NCBI GenBank assembly: GCA_965250225.1
Contig: CBDFNQ010000036.1
Location: 62,001 to 126,000, forward strand
DNA length: 64,000 nt
Origin: CBDEUK01 sp965250225
GTDB lineage: Bacteria; Pseudomonadota; Gammaproteobacteria; Eutrophobiales; Eutrophobiaceae
Direction of reading: 5' to 3'
The translations under genes and the position numbers were made by a program. The notes below the pieces were generated by a model that worked only from the letters and a program-made list of their open reading frames with translations, was not told the DNA's origin and did not search any database. Below, in pieces: positions 16,730-26,086 of this stretch; the stretch's first letter is position 1, and every line of letters begins with the position of its first letter.

Positions 16730-17521
16730 TTATGCTGAACGCTTCCTGTAGGCAAAGACAAAAAACACAATTCCGAGAATAATCATGGGAATTGAAAGTA
16801 CCTGTCCCATAGTCAACCAATCAAACGCAAGATACCCGATATGGGCATCTGGTTCACGTACAAACTCCACGGCAAAACGAAACAGCCCATAAAATAATAA
16901 AAACAAACCGGAGACACTCATCAACGGTCTGGGTCTGGATGAAAAAAACCAGAGAATAATAAACAGGGCAACACCTTCAAGCATAAACTGATATAGCTGA
17001 GAAGGATGTCGGGCAAGACCTAACGGTTCCACGTGAGGAAATACCATGCCCCAGGACACGTCTGTTGTCCTGCCCCAAAGTTCGCCATTAATAAAATTAC
17101 CAATACGACCTGCTCCCAGGCCAATCGGCACCACAGGCGCAATAAGATCCGTGGCTTGAAAAAATGTTTTCCCGATGGAACGGCTATAGATAGCAACTGC
17201 GATCAACACACCTAACAGGCCACCGTGAAAAGCCATGCCGCCTTTCCAGATTTTAAAAATCTCCAGTGGATTATCAAAATAAAACGAGAAGTTATAAAAC
17301 AAGGCTGAACCCAGGCGACCACCAATGATGATCCCTATGGTAGCGTAAAACACAAGATCAGAGATCTGTTCTTTTGTCCAGACATGATGGGGCTGTTTAA
17401 TTCGCTGATTCAGCAACAACCAGGCAATGAGGATCCCGACCACGTAACAAAGCCCATACCAACGAATTGCCAGGGGACCGAGTGAAATTGCAACCGGATC
17501 GATTTCAGGAAAAGCAAACAT
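16730..17521 (-). CDS. lgt: Prolipoprotein diacylglyceryl transferase
   Basis: 263 residues, seven membrane segments. Transfers diacylglycerol from phosphatidylglycerol to the lipobox Cys of prolipoproteins at the inner membrane. The Lgt signature GRIGNFINGELWGR is intact, with essential Arg, Asn and Glu. The N-terminal FPEIDPVAISLGPLAIRWYG and HGGLLGV are also conserved. It is first in the leftward run lgt-thyA-tolC fusion-MFP-RND-folA. The divergent HDOD gene starts about 115 bases away, so promoters for both probably lie in 17522-17636. Confidence 0.97.
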   Translation of the reverse strand: MFAFPEIDPVAISLGPLAIRWYGLCYVVGILIAWLLLNQRIKQPHHVWTKEQISDLVFYATIGIIIGGRLGSALFYNFSFYFDNPLEIFKIWKGGMAFHGGLLGVLIAVAIYSRSIGKTFFQATDLIAPVVPIGLGAGRIGNFINGELWGRTTDVSWGMVFPHVEPLGLARHPSQLYQFMLEGVALFIILWFFSSRPRPLMSVSGLFLLFYGLFRFAVEFVREPDAHIGYLAFDWLTMGQVLSIPMIILGIVFFVFAYRKRSA

Positions 17522-17636
17522 GCCCCAATACTAACCCATTTGGGTTAATTTACTGATTGTAATTAAAAATATTCAAGTCTCTGGCACCCATGACGCTACA
17601 GTTTTAGTGATATTAAGTTATAAAAATCAGAATACT

Positions 17637-18536
17637 ATGCCTGCTGAAATGAGCCAAAATAACATGTTAGCAAAAGAACCATTTATTGACAGACGTGTCG
17701 ATATCCAGAAAATCAATGACTTACCTCCCCTGCCAGCAATCGCCAATGAATTACTGGCTGCATTGAATAACGGTGAAGCAGAAATTGAAGATATTGCTGA
17801 GATCATTGCAAGAGATCCTGCTTTGTCAGCAAAACTCCTCGGGCTAGCGAACTCAGCTTTTTTTGGCTTTGGTAGGAATATGAATAATATTGCTGAAGCA
17901 ATTATTAATGTATTGGGTCTGGAGCTGGTAAAAGGACTGTCTGTTGGATTAATAATGAGTAACTCTTTTGATGTCAACAAATGCAAAGGGTTTGATATTG
18001 AACGTTATTGGAGTAACTCATTACTAGCTGCAACTTTGGTTAGAGATATCAACAAAACTTGTAAAATTGATACCACTGTAAATCCTGGTTTATATTATCT
18101 GTTCGGCCTGTTACACAACCTGGGTATCCTGGTACTGGCGGACTGCTTTCCTGAAGAAATGGATACTGTTTTTAAAACACATGAAAAAGAGCCGGAAAGA
18201 AAACTGATGGCAATCGAAAACGAGTTGTTAGGAATCGACCACCATATGGCAGGTTATGACCTTGCTGTAAAATGGAACCTGCCTGAAGAAATTTACACGG
18301 TTATTCAACATCACTCCGATTTTGATTATAAGGATAAATTCTATCAAGTCGCGCAATTAACCGGCTACTGTTCGAGAATTGTTCAACATTGGTTACAAGA
18401 AAGCCATATCGAGCCCAGAAACAATTTAATCCCCAATACATTAGATATTCCAGTCAATAAATGCGACGACATTATTGCAGCTGTCCATAACAAAATCGAA
18501 GATGTGACCATGGTCGCATCAAAAATGAGTAACTAA
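17637..18536 (+). CDS. HDOD-domain signalling protein
   Basis: About 299 residues from the ATG at 17637. A GTG at 17607 would add 10 residues; neither has a strong ribosome site. The HDOD domain spans about 30-235: LPPLPAIANELLAALNNGEA, IIARDPALSAKLLGLANSAFFGF, INVLGLELVKGLSVGL, YLFGLLHNLGILVLAD. In this family the HD catalytic metal ligands are usually absent and the domain acts as a signalling scaffold linked to stress, virulence or c-di-GMP. The C-terminal 60 residues continue helical (VIQHHSDFDYKDKFYQVAQL). The gene is 15 bases before the GGDEF gene, so they are probably coexpressed. Confidence 0.88.
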   Translation: MPAEMSQNNMLAKEPFIDRRVDIQKINDLPPLPAIANELLAALNNGEAEIEDIAEIIARDPALSAKLLGLANSAFFGFGRNMNNIAEAIINVLGLELVKGLSVGLIMSNSFDVNKCKGFDIERYWSNSLLAATLVRDINKTCKIDTTVNPGLYYLFGLLHNLGILVLADCFPEEMDTVFKTHEKEPERKLMAIENELLGIDHHMAGYDLAVKWNLPEEIYTVIQHHSDFDYKDKFYQVAQLTGYCSRIVQHWLQESHIEPRNNLIPNTLDIPVNKCDDIIAAVHNKIEDVTMVASKMSN

Positions 18537-18551
18537 ATAAATATTATCATC

Positions 18552-19748
18552 ATGTATCAGCAAGTTCCCGACATTAACAATGCACCACAAAAGCAATTGA
18601 CAAAATTCATCCATGCTTTTTCGGGAATTCGTTCGCTAAGTAATATCGAAATGATTGAATGTCTTGAACATGAACTTTACAAGTCCATTGTAAAATCAGT
18701 ATTAACCTATATTGATATGGATAGCTGTTCAATTTTTCTCTATGAAAATAATAAATTAAATTGCGTTTCCGGCATCAGTTGGGAAGATAAAAATAATAGC
18801 AACATAATTCGTTTATCTAATTCAAGTCATAACTTCAACATATCAGAAGGCATAATCGGTCACTGTGCTGAGACAAAATCACTGGTTCATTCCAACGATT
18901 GTTCCAATGATTCAAACTATGTTTGTTTTGGCAACGGACGTTACAGTAAAGCAGCAGGATCATTAATGTGTGCACCTTTGATATCAAACAAGCAGTTATT
19001 CGGCGTTATCAATATTTCGCATCCTCATGCTGATTTTTTTGAACCCTGGCACGAAAAACTATTGATCACCTACGCAAACATCATCGCGAAATTGATCAAC
19101 AACCATAAAATGATCCATTCGATGGAATCAGAAATTTATTCGCGAACACGAGAATTGAAAACTGCATTAAATGAATCCGACGATCTAAAAACACGCTATC
19201 GAGAATTGTCTTTCGTCGATTATTTAACCGAGTTACATAATCGACGTTATTTTTTTCCGGAATTTGCATCTGCTATTGCCAATGCAAAACGCCATGGGCA
19301 GCCTCTATCATTATTGGTACTTGACCTGGATTCATTCAAACAGGTCAATGATAATTATGGCCACGAACTGGGTGATGCAGTATTAATAGGTGTTAGTCAA
19401 TTGCTGAAAAGACAAATCCGAAAAGGTGATTTGCTTGCACGTTTAGGCGGAGAAGAATTTGTCATTGCTTTAATAAATACCGACAAACAAGGTGCAAAAC
19501 AATTTGCAGAACGTCTGAGGATCATGGTCAATGAATTGAAATGGTCTTATCAAAAAACCACCATACACATTTCTACCTGTATTGGTATCAGTACCCTTGC
19601 CCTTGATAATGAACGTAGCACAGAAAGCATCTCACGCACCATGATGTCCGATGCTGATAAAGCCCTATATTTCTGTAAAGAAAATGGTCGTAACCAGGTA
19701 ATATCGTTCTCGGATTTGGAAAATACGGCCAGCTCTAGTAGCATTTAG
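18552..19748 (+). CDS. GAF-GGDEF diguanylate cyclase
   Basis: 398 residues. An N-terminal GAF-like sensor (about 35-195; YIDMDSCSIFLYENNKLNCVSG, GIIGHCAETKSLVHSND, MCAPLISNKQLFGVINIS) is joined by a coiled coil (ESEIYSRTRELKTALNESDD) to a GGDEF domain (about 228-390). The latter has FVDYLTELHNRRYF, LLVLDLDSFKQVNDNYGHELGD and the active-site ARLGGEEFVIAL (GGEEF). The intact motif predicts synthesis of c-di-GMP from two GTP in the cytoplasm. No RxxD product-inhibition site was seen at the usual place. Partner of the HDOD gene. Confidence 0.92.
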   Translation: MYQQVPDINNAPQKQLTKFIHAFSGIRSLSNIEMIECLEHELYKSIVKSVLTYIDMDSCSIFLYENNKLNCVSGISWEDKNNSNIIRLSNSSHNFNISEGIIGHCAETKSLVHSNDCSNDSNYVCFGNGRYSKAAGSLMCAPLISNKQLFGVINISHPHADFFEPWHEKLLITYANIIAKLINNHKMIHSMESEIYSRTRELKTALNESDDLKTRYRELSFVDYLTELHNRRYFFPEFASAIANAKRHGQPLSLLVLDLDSFKQVNDNYGHELGDAVLIGVSQLLKRQIRKGDLLARLGGEEFVIALINTDKQGAKQFAERLRIMVNELKWSYQKTTIHISTCIGISTLALDNERSTESISRTMMSDADKALYFCKENGRNQVISFSDLENTASSSSI

Positions 19749-19778
19749 TCAATTCAATCATCTTTATGTACGAATCTT

Positions 19779-21853
19779 ATGAATGCCAGGCCACGGCAGA
19801 ATGCGCTATGTCACGAAACCAGTCCGTACCTACTTCAACACGCGGATAACCTGGTAGACTGGTTTCCCTGGTCTGATACAACCATAACAATAAAGGCTCA
19901 AAACGAGAACAAACCCATCCTGCTTTCAATTGGCTATTCCGCCTGTCACTGGTGTCATGTCATGGCACATGAATCCTTTGAAGATGAAGAAACCGCAAAC
20001 ATCATGAATACGCACTTCGTCAATATCAAAGTTGATCGGGAAGAACGCCCGGATCTGGACAGTATTTACCAAAAAAGCTCAACGAATGCTGACCCAAAGA
20101 ACAGGCGGTTGGCCACTGACTATGTTCTTAACACCAGATGATCATCTGCCATTCTTTGCTGGCACATATTTTCCAATAAAACCACGTTTTGGCCTACCTG
20201 GTTTTAAAGATTTATTGCTGCATATCACAGATGTTTATCAAAATCGCGAAACGGACATCCGCAGTCAAAATATATCGTTTGCTGAGGCCTTCAACAAAAT
20301 GGATGTGATGTCTCATGAAACAGATTCATCCCTTTCAGAAAGAGCACTACAAGTTGCCTACACAGAGTTGCAACAATCATTTGATCCAAATTATGGAGGT
20401 TTTGGTAGTCCGCCTAAATTTCCGCACCCAGGCAATATCGAACGTTTGTTTCATCATGCACTTGCTGCCAAATCAACAGATGAAAAAGACAAGACATTGC
20501 AAATGGCATTGTTCACGCTTGAAAAAATGGCAGTTGGTGGTATCTATGATCACATAGGTGGAGGTTTCTCACGTTACTCGGTCGATCAATACTGGATGAT
20601 CCCACATTTTGAAAAAATGCTTTATGACAATGGCCCATTACTGGTTTTGTATTTCGATGCCTGGCAAATCTCCAAACAGGATCTCTTCAAGCAAGTCACT
20701 TTGGAAACTGCCGATTGGGTCATGCGAGAAATGCAATCACCTCAAGGTGGTTATTATTCATCAATTGATGCTGACTCGGAAGGCGAAGAAGGAAAATTTT
20801 ATGTATGGGATCGTAAAGAAGTGAAGGCCATTGTCGGTGAGGAACACTATAAATTTTTTGCTTATCAATACGGTCTCGAACAGCCCGCTAATTTTGAAGG
20901 TCAGTGGCATTTTTATTTACACCACACTATTGAAGAAACCGCTGAGAAATTTGCACTTGATTTAAACGAATGTAAAGAAAAAATTAATCAATCCAGGACA
21001 ATGTTATTCAGTCATCGCGAACAACGCATACGCCCGGAACTGGACGATAAAATATTAGGTTCCTGGAATGCATTAATGATCAAAGGAATGGTTACTGCCG
21101 GCCGTGTGTTTGAAAGGACAGACTGTATTGACTCTGCGTGTAAGTCCCTCGATTTTATCATGGATAATCTCTGGGAAAATAATCGACTCTACGCCACCTA
21201 TAAAGATGGTAAAGCTCATCTGAATGCGTACCTTGATGATTATGCTTTTTTAATTGATGCAATTTTAACGGTGCTGCAATCTCGTTGGCATATCAAATAC
21301 CTGAACTTTGCTATCCAGCTTGCGGAAACCTTGCTCGATCAGTTTATGGATGAAGAACAAGGAAGTTTCTTTTTCACCAGCCACGATCATGAAAAATTGA
21401 TCCACCGGGAAAAACCCTATATGGATGATGCGCTACCTTCTGGAAATGGTATCGCTTGCCTGGCATTGTTCCATCTTGAGACATCTCATCGGTGATCTAC
21501 GTTATATAACGGCCGCAGAAAAAACGCTTCATGCTGCCTGGTCTTCAATAGAACAAATCCCCTATGCCCACAATACCTTGTTGCTCGGACTGGAAGAGTT
21601 TCTCGATCCTGCCCCGGTCGTGATCATCCGAGGCGGATCCGATCAAATTCAACACTGGCAACAGGAAATTTTTCGCTCAGGACTGCTCGGACGAGGCCAG
21701 GTTTTTGCCATTCCAAATGATGAAGAGAACCTGCCCGGATTACTGGCTGAGCGCAAAGTAACGAATGAAACCACAGCCTATTTATGCAGCGCACAATCCT
21801 GTTTACCTCCCATTTCTAAGCTAAAAAAACTCCTCTTGAGCTTGAAACACTAA
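19779..21853 (+). pseudogene. Thioredoxin-domain protein of the YyaL/DUF255 family, two frameshifts
   Basis: Three overlapping frames make one protein of about 690 residues. The N-terminal part (from 19779) has the family thioredoxin-like active site GYSACHWCHVMAHESF and KVDREERPDLDSIYQK. It leaves frame in an A6 run near 20069-20074, and the next frame (to 21495) carries AQRMLTQRTGGWPLTMFLTP and the (alpha/alpha) barrel region, e.g. GGIYDHIGGGFSRYSVD and PHFEKMLYDNG. A second +1 shift lies near 21470, after which HLIGDLRYITAAEKTLHAAW and the C-terminus follow. Both breaks need removal of a single base. Family function is uncertain; members fold as a thioredoxin plus six-hairpin glycosidase-like domain. 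Sequencing error is possible. Confidence 0.85.
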
Positions 21854-22125
21854 GAACTCAAGTGACATAATAGCCCCCCCCTTGGCGGTTCAGCTCTATT
21901 TCAGCTGATGGTCGAGCAAGGTCTGCATTAACTAACTTAGTAATAACAATAAGTTATAAATTAATTAGAAGTAAATGGGTAAGCATTGAGTACCGCCCCT
22001 TCATTTCAATTACACAGTCAGATCACAAGAATTCTACACAGATAGGTGTCCCTTAGGGCTCCCTGTCCGCTGGAAACGTCTCTTTTTTAATAATTAATTA
22101 CATTAATAATATAGGTGGGTAATAG
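21854..22125. other. Non-coding leader region upstream of PEP carboxykinase
   Basis: 272 bases without a coding frame. It contains a C8 run (about 21875-21882) and a long AT-rich tract (22086-22112) directly before AGGTGGG, the ribosome site of the PEP carboxykinase gene. Length and AT content suggest that the promoter is here, but I cannot place -35/-10 boxes with confidence. Confidence 0.35.
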
Positions 22126-23928
22126 ATGAGCACGAACAATAAAAAACTTCAGGCATGGGTCGATGAAAAGGCCGCTTTATGTCAACCAGATAACATCGTT
22201 TGGTGTGATGGTTCAGACAAAGAGTGGGATGATATGTGGGATATCATGGTTAAAGGCGGCACCGCCCGTAAGATTAACGAAGACAAACGTCCTAACAGCT
22301 ACCATGTTAATTCAATTCCTGCTGACGTAGCGCGCGTTGAAGACCGCACTTATATCTGTTCTGCAAATGAAGGCGATGCTGGCCCTACCAACAACTGGTA
22401 TGACCCGGCAGAAATGCGCGTAAAAATGGACGGCATGTTCAAAGGCTGTATGAAAGGCCGAACCATGTACGTTATTCCATTCAGCATGGGCCCTATCGGT
22501 TCTGACATCGCTCAAATCGGTGTTGAATTATCCGACTCACCTTATGTTGTTACTAATATGCATATCATGGCACGCGTCGGTAACGCAGTATTAGACGTAT
22601 TAGGGGAAGATGGCGATTTCGTTCCTTGCTTACATTCTGTTGGTGTACCTCTAGCTGAAGGCGAAACAAGCGAACCTTGGCCTTGTAATCCTGATAACCG
22701 TTACATTGTTCATTATCCTGAGACCCGTGAAATCTGGTCTTTCGGTTCGGGTTATGGTGGTAATGCATTATTGGGTAAGAAATGTTTTGCACTGCGAATT
22801 GCTTCTACCATGGCACGTGATGAAGGTTGGATGGCTGAACACATGCTTATCTTGAAACTGACCAACCCAGAAGGCGACGTTAAATTTGTTGCCGGTGCTT
22901 TCCCAAGTGCCTGCGGTAAAACCAATCTGGCCATGCTGGTACCGACCATTCCTGGCTGGAAGGTTGAAACCATTGGTGATGACATTGCCTGGATGAAGTT
23001 TGGCGAAGATGGTCAACTCTATGCAATCAACCCGGAAGCCGGTTTCTTTGGTGTTGCCCCAGGTACAGGCATGGACACTAATGCGAATGCGATGCTGTCA
23101 ATGGAAGCGAATGCGATTTTCACTAACGTTGCTGAAACCGATGATGGCGATGTATGGTGGGAAGAGATGAGCGAAGCACCAGCTCATTTAATCGATTGGA
23201 AAGGCAATGACTGGACTCCAGAATCAGACACCCCTTCTTCACATCCCAATGCTCGATTCACCGCACGTGCAAACCAATGTCCTGTGATCGCGAGTGAATG
23301 GGAAGATCCAAAGGGTGTTCCAATTAGTGCCATCCTGTTTGGTGGTCGTCGTGCCTCTGTCGTGCCTTTGGCAACCGAAGCTCTGGATTGGAACCACGGT
23401 ACTTTCCTTGGCACCATTATCGCTTCTGAAATGACAGCAGCGGCATTTGGTGCAATCGGCCAACTACGTCGTGACCCAATGGCAATGCTGCCATTCTGTG
23501 GTTACAACATGGCGGACTACTGGGGTCACTGGTTGAACATGGGTAAAAAAGAAGGCGCGAAAATGCCGAAAGTTTACTACGTTAACTGGTTCCGTAAGAA
23601 CGAAGCAGGCAAATTCATGTGGCCTGGTTTTGGCGAAAATAGTCGCGTACTGAAATGGGTATTCGAACGTTGTGCCGGCACTGCTGACGCAATCGAAACC
23701 GCAATTGGTAACATGCCTACATTAGACGGTATCGATTTCAGTGGTCTAGATATGGCAGATGAAGACATTGCCAACTTGATGCGTGTTGATACCGAAGGTT
23801 GGTTATCTGAATTACCGAGTATCGAAGAATATTACGATACATTTGGTGATCACCTACCTGAAGAATTACGCAATCAGGTTCAAGCGTTGCGCGAACGTTT
23901 AGAAGGTTCAAAACAGGCAGTTGCCTGA
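22126..23928 (+). CDS. pckG: Phosphoenolpyruvate carboxykinase (GTP)
   Basis: 600 residues, the length of the GTP-dependent class rather than the ATP class of about 540. Converts oxaloacetate and GTP to PEP, GDP and CO2 at the start of gluconeogenesis. Seen: NEGDAGPTNNWYDP, the kinase-1a (P-loop) AGAFPSACGKTNLAML with reactive Cys, kinase-2 VETIGDDIAWMKFGEDG, and guanine-binding WFRKNEAGKFMWPGFGEN. Start ATG is 6 bases after AGGTGGG. Codon use is even and clean. A strong terminator follows, so it is monocistronic. With malate synthase in this window it fits growth on C2 or organic-acid carbon. Confidence 0.97.
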   Translation: MSTNNKKLQAWVDEKAALCQPDNIVWCDGSDKEWDDMWDIMVKGGTARKINEDKRPNSYHVNSIPADVARVEDRTYICSANEGDAGPTNNWYDPAEMRVKMDGMFKGCMKGRTMYVIPFSMGPIGSDIAQIGVELSDSPYVVTNMHIMARVGNAVLDVLGEDGDFVPCLHSVGVPLAEGETSEPWPCNPDNRYIVHYPETREIWSFGSGYGGNALLGKKCFALRIASTMARDEGWMAEHMLILKLTNPEGDVKFVAGAFPSACGKTNLAMLVPTIPGWKVETIGDDIAWMKFGEDGQLYAINPEAGFFGVAPGTGMDTNANAMLSMEANAIFTNVAETDDGDVWWEEMSEAPAHLIDWKGNDWTPESDTPSSHPNARFTARANQCPVIASEWEDPKGVPISAILFGGRRASVVPLATEALDWNHGTFLGTIIASEMTAAAFGAIGQLRRDPMAMLPFCGYNMADYWGHWLNMGKKEGAKMPKVYYVNWFRKNEAGKFMWPGFGENSRVLKWVFERCAGTADAIETAIGNMPTLDGIDFSGLDMADEDIANLMRVDTEGWLSELPSIEEYYDTFGDHLPEELRNQVQALRERLEGSKQAVA

Positions 23929-23956
23929 GTTAAGTTTGTAAATAGTAAGTTCAAAG

Positions 23957-23991
23957 GCCCGTTCAGTATTATTTGCTGGGCGGGCTTTTTT
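23957..23991 (+). terminator. Rho-independent terminator of pckG
   Basis: The arms GCCCGTTCAG (23957-23966) and CTGGGCGGGC (23976-23985) form a 10-base stem with one mismatch, with a 9-base loop and a T6 run immediately after. It lies 29 bases past the pckG stop. Confidence 0.9.
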
Positions 23992-24096
23992 ATTTACAGG
24001 GATGTAAATTATTAGAGCAATGCAGGAATCAAAGCCGAGAAGTCCAAAACAGTGATGTACAGAGATCTATTGACGTATTTTTTTATACTTATGTAT

Positions 24097-25632
24097 TCAT
24101 TTGATGCCTGAAAACGCCACACCTGATAAACGTGCCATATCATAATGCCATGTAGCGAGATCATCTTTAGTAAATTCATTTAGGTTAGAATGACCACAGG
24201 CTCTTGCCATTACTTGCATTAGTTCAACAGAAGCCTGAAAAAAATTACTAAGTTGTTGCGAAGATTTTTCAATATTTAATAATTTCCTCAGTTCTTCTTT
24301 TTGAGTCGCGACTCCAGTAGGACAATTATTCGTATTACACATTCTGGCCGCAACACAACCAATCGCCTGCATCGCACTATTAGATATGGCGACACCATCC
24401 GCTCCCAATGCGAGCGCTTTGACAAAGTCTATCGGTACACGTAAACCACCCGTAATGATTAATGTCACTCGTCCACTTGCACCTTGTTCATCGAGAAAGC
24501 GTCGCGCTCGCGCCAAGGCCGGAATCGTCGGCACACTGATATGATCCCTGAACATCTCCGGCGCGGCACCCGTACCACCCCCTCTTCCATCAAGGATGAT
24601 ATAGTCAGCACTGGCATCGATTGCAAATTTCATATCTTCTTCAATATGGTTCGCACTTAATTTAAATCCTATCGGTATGCCACCCGATAGTTCACGAACA
24701 CGATCAGCAAACTTTTTAAAGTCATCTACTGTGACTAAATTTTTAAAGGTGGGTGGTGAAATTGCAGACGTACCTTCTGGTATCCCTCTTACTCGAGAAA
24801 TTTTTCCTTTATTTTTATTCCCAGGTAAGTGACCACCGGTTCCAGTTTTTGCACCTTGTCCACCTTTGAAATGAAAGGCCTGTACTTTCGATAATAATTC
24901 TTCTTTAAAGCCAAACTCAGCACTAGCTAGTTCATAAAAATAATGTGAATTATTTTCTTGTTCTTCTGGCAACATACCACCTTCACCAGAACATATACCC
25001 GTTCCTGCCAGCTCTGCACCTTTTGCTAATGAAACTTTAGCTTCTTCAGACAATGCACCGAAGCTCATATCAGAAACAAATAAAGGTATTTTTAATGTTA
25101 ATGGTTTTTTTGCTTCTGGCCCGATGACCAGTTCCGTACCGACGACTTGATCTTCTAATAATGGCTTTGTTGCCATTTGTGCGGCCATGATCTGTAAGTC
25201 ATCCCAATGCGGTAATTCGCTTCGCGGTACTCCCATCGAAGTCATCGGTCCATGATGACCCAGCTTACTTAAACCTTCGCGAGCAAGTTGATGTATGAAT
25301 GCAACCGTCGGTTCTTCCGGTGTCGGTGTAGCAGCAGGAAGACCTGTACTATTTTTGTCTACACCAGGACCTTCCTTACCAACCTGTTCATTTGAAAACT
25401 GTTTATGCGTACCATCACAAAAAGGCGCATTTCCGGTATGCTTGCATGCACACAAATAAGCCTCTTCATCTTTATCCGCAGTGAATGCTTTTGGCGTAAA
25501 TGAAGTCCCTTTATGTGAACCATCACAAAAAGGTTGATTGCTGGATCCGCCACAAGTACAAAAATAATATTCTTCACCTTGTTTAAGGTTAACCGCTATC
25601 GGTTTGTTATCTGCAACAACAGGATTAGTCAT
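24097..25632 (-). CDS. Glutamate synthase-related FMN/Fe-S protein with two N-terminal CDGSH iron-sulfur domains
   Basis: 511 residues. Two CDGSH-type motifs come first, each able to hold a 2Fe-2S cluster: CTCGGSSNQPFCDGSHKG (about residues 25-43) and CACKHTGNAPFCDGTHK (61-77). A Pro-rich linker follows, and from about residue 105 a glutamate-synthase central/FMN domain: KIPLFVSDMSFGALSEEAK, FHFKGGQGAKTGTGGHLPG, IPIGFKLSANHIEEDM, YIILDGRGGGTGAAPEM, and the 3Fe-4S Cys cluster CVAARMCNTNNCPTGVATQ. The amidotransferase domain of real GltB is absent, so it is unlikely to make glutamate from glutamine by itself. It is probably a flavin-dependent redox enzyme. It is leftward, next to the small membrane gene and pirin. 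Confidence 0.88.
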   Translation of the reverse strand: MTNPVVADNKPIAVNLKQGEEYYFCTCGGSSNQPFCDGSHKGTSFTPKAFTADKDEEAYLCACKHTGNAPFCDGTHKQFSNEQVGKEGPGVDKNSTGLPAATPTPEEPTVAFIHQLAREGLSKLGHHGPMTSMGVPRSELPHWDDLQIMAAQMATKPLLEDQVVGTELVIGPEAKKPLTLKIPLFVSDMSFGALSEEAKVSLAKGAELAGTGICSGEGGMLPEEQENNSHYFYELASAEFGFKEELLSKVQAFHFKGGQGAKTGTGGHLPGNKNKGKISRVRGIPEGTSAISPPTFKNLVTVDDFKKFADRVRELSGGIPIGFKLSANHIEEDMKFAIDASADYIILDGRGGGTGAAPEMFRDHISVPTIPALARARRFLDEQGASGRVTLIITGGLRVPIDFVKALALGADGVAISNSAMQAIGCVAARMCNTNNCPTGVATQKEELRKLLNIEKSSQQLSNFFQASVELMQVMARACGHSNLNEFTKDDLATWHYDMARLSGVAFSGIK

Positions 25633-25704
25633 GTCTCCTCCTTCAAATCATGTGTAATGTAGCAACGCTTGTGATCTGTTTAGCTATTCGTAAACACTTT
25701 CTGC

Positions 25705-26076
25705 TTAGTTATTATATTTAAGCACGCCAATAGTTGTTAACGTAAGTGCTATTAACCATAAAATTGGCCCTATTGATCCTGGAAAAAGTGGCAGATAAGC
25801 TGGTATTAAAATTGTCACTATGAAACCTATATCTGCGGCACTTATAACAATTGCATTAAGCCAATAACCCAATTTACTATTTTTCCAGTTGAGAGTTATT
25901 GCTACCACAATTCCAAACAGAGCAAAAAACAATAAATAAAATGCGTCTTGATAAATGCGACCTTGTATCATGCCAGACTCAAGCATTTAACCAAGTAAGT
26001 ACACTTTCTTTGCAGCAATTAAATGTAATATTCCCCAAAGAATATAAAATACAGCACCAATTCTTGCGTAGATCAT
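25705..26076 (-). pseudogene. Small four-helix membrane protein interrupted by one in-frame TAA
   Basis: An ATG at 26076 opens MIYARIGAVFYILWGILHLIAAKKVYLLG, then a TAA at 25987-25989, and the same frame continues with the 93-residue part MLESGMIQGRIYQDAFYLLF...LTTIGVLKYNN. Read through, it is one protein of 123 residues with four membrane segments, and the two parts are in the same frame with no indel. A single C-to-T change (CAA to TAA) explains it. The 93-residue downstream part might still be made from its own ATG. I cannot name the family. It is 10 bases downstream of the pirin gene. Confidence 0.65.
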
Positions 26077-26086
26077 AATTTTTCTT

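Noticed and set aside
21875..21882. Run of eight C bases, possible phase-variable tract
   Set aside because: Non-coding, 240 bases before pckG, and with no promoter elements near it.
23184..23463. Minus-strand frames inside pckG
   Set aside because: Shadows caused by codon bias of a well-conserved gene.
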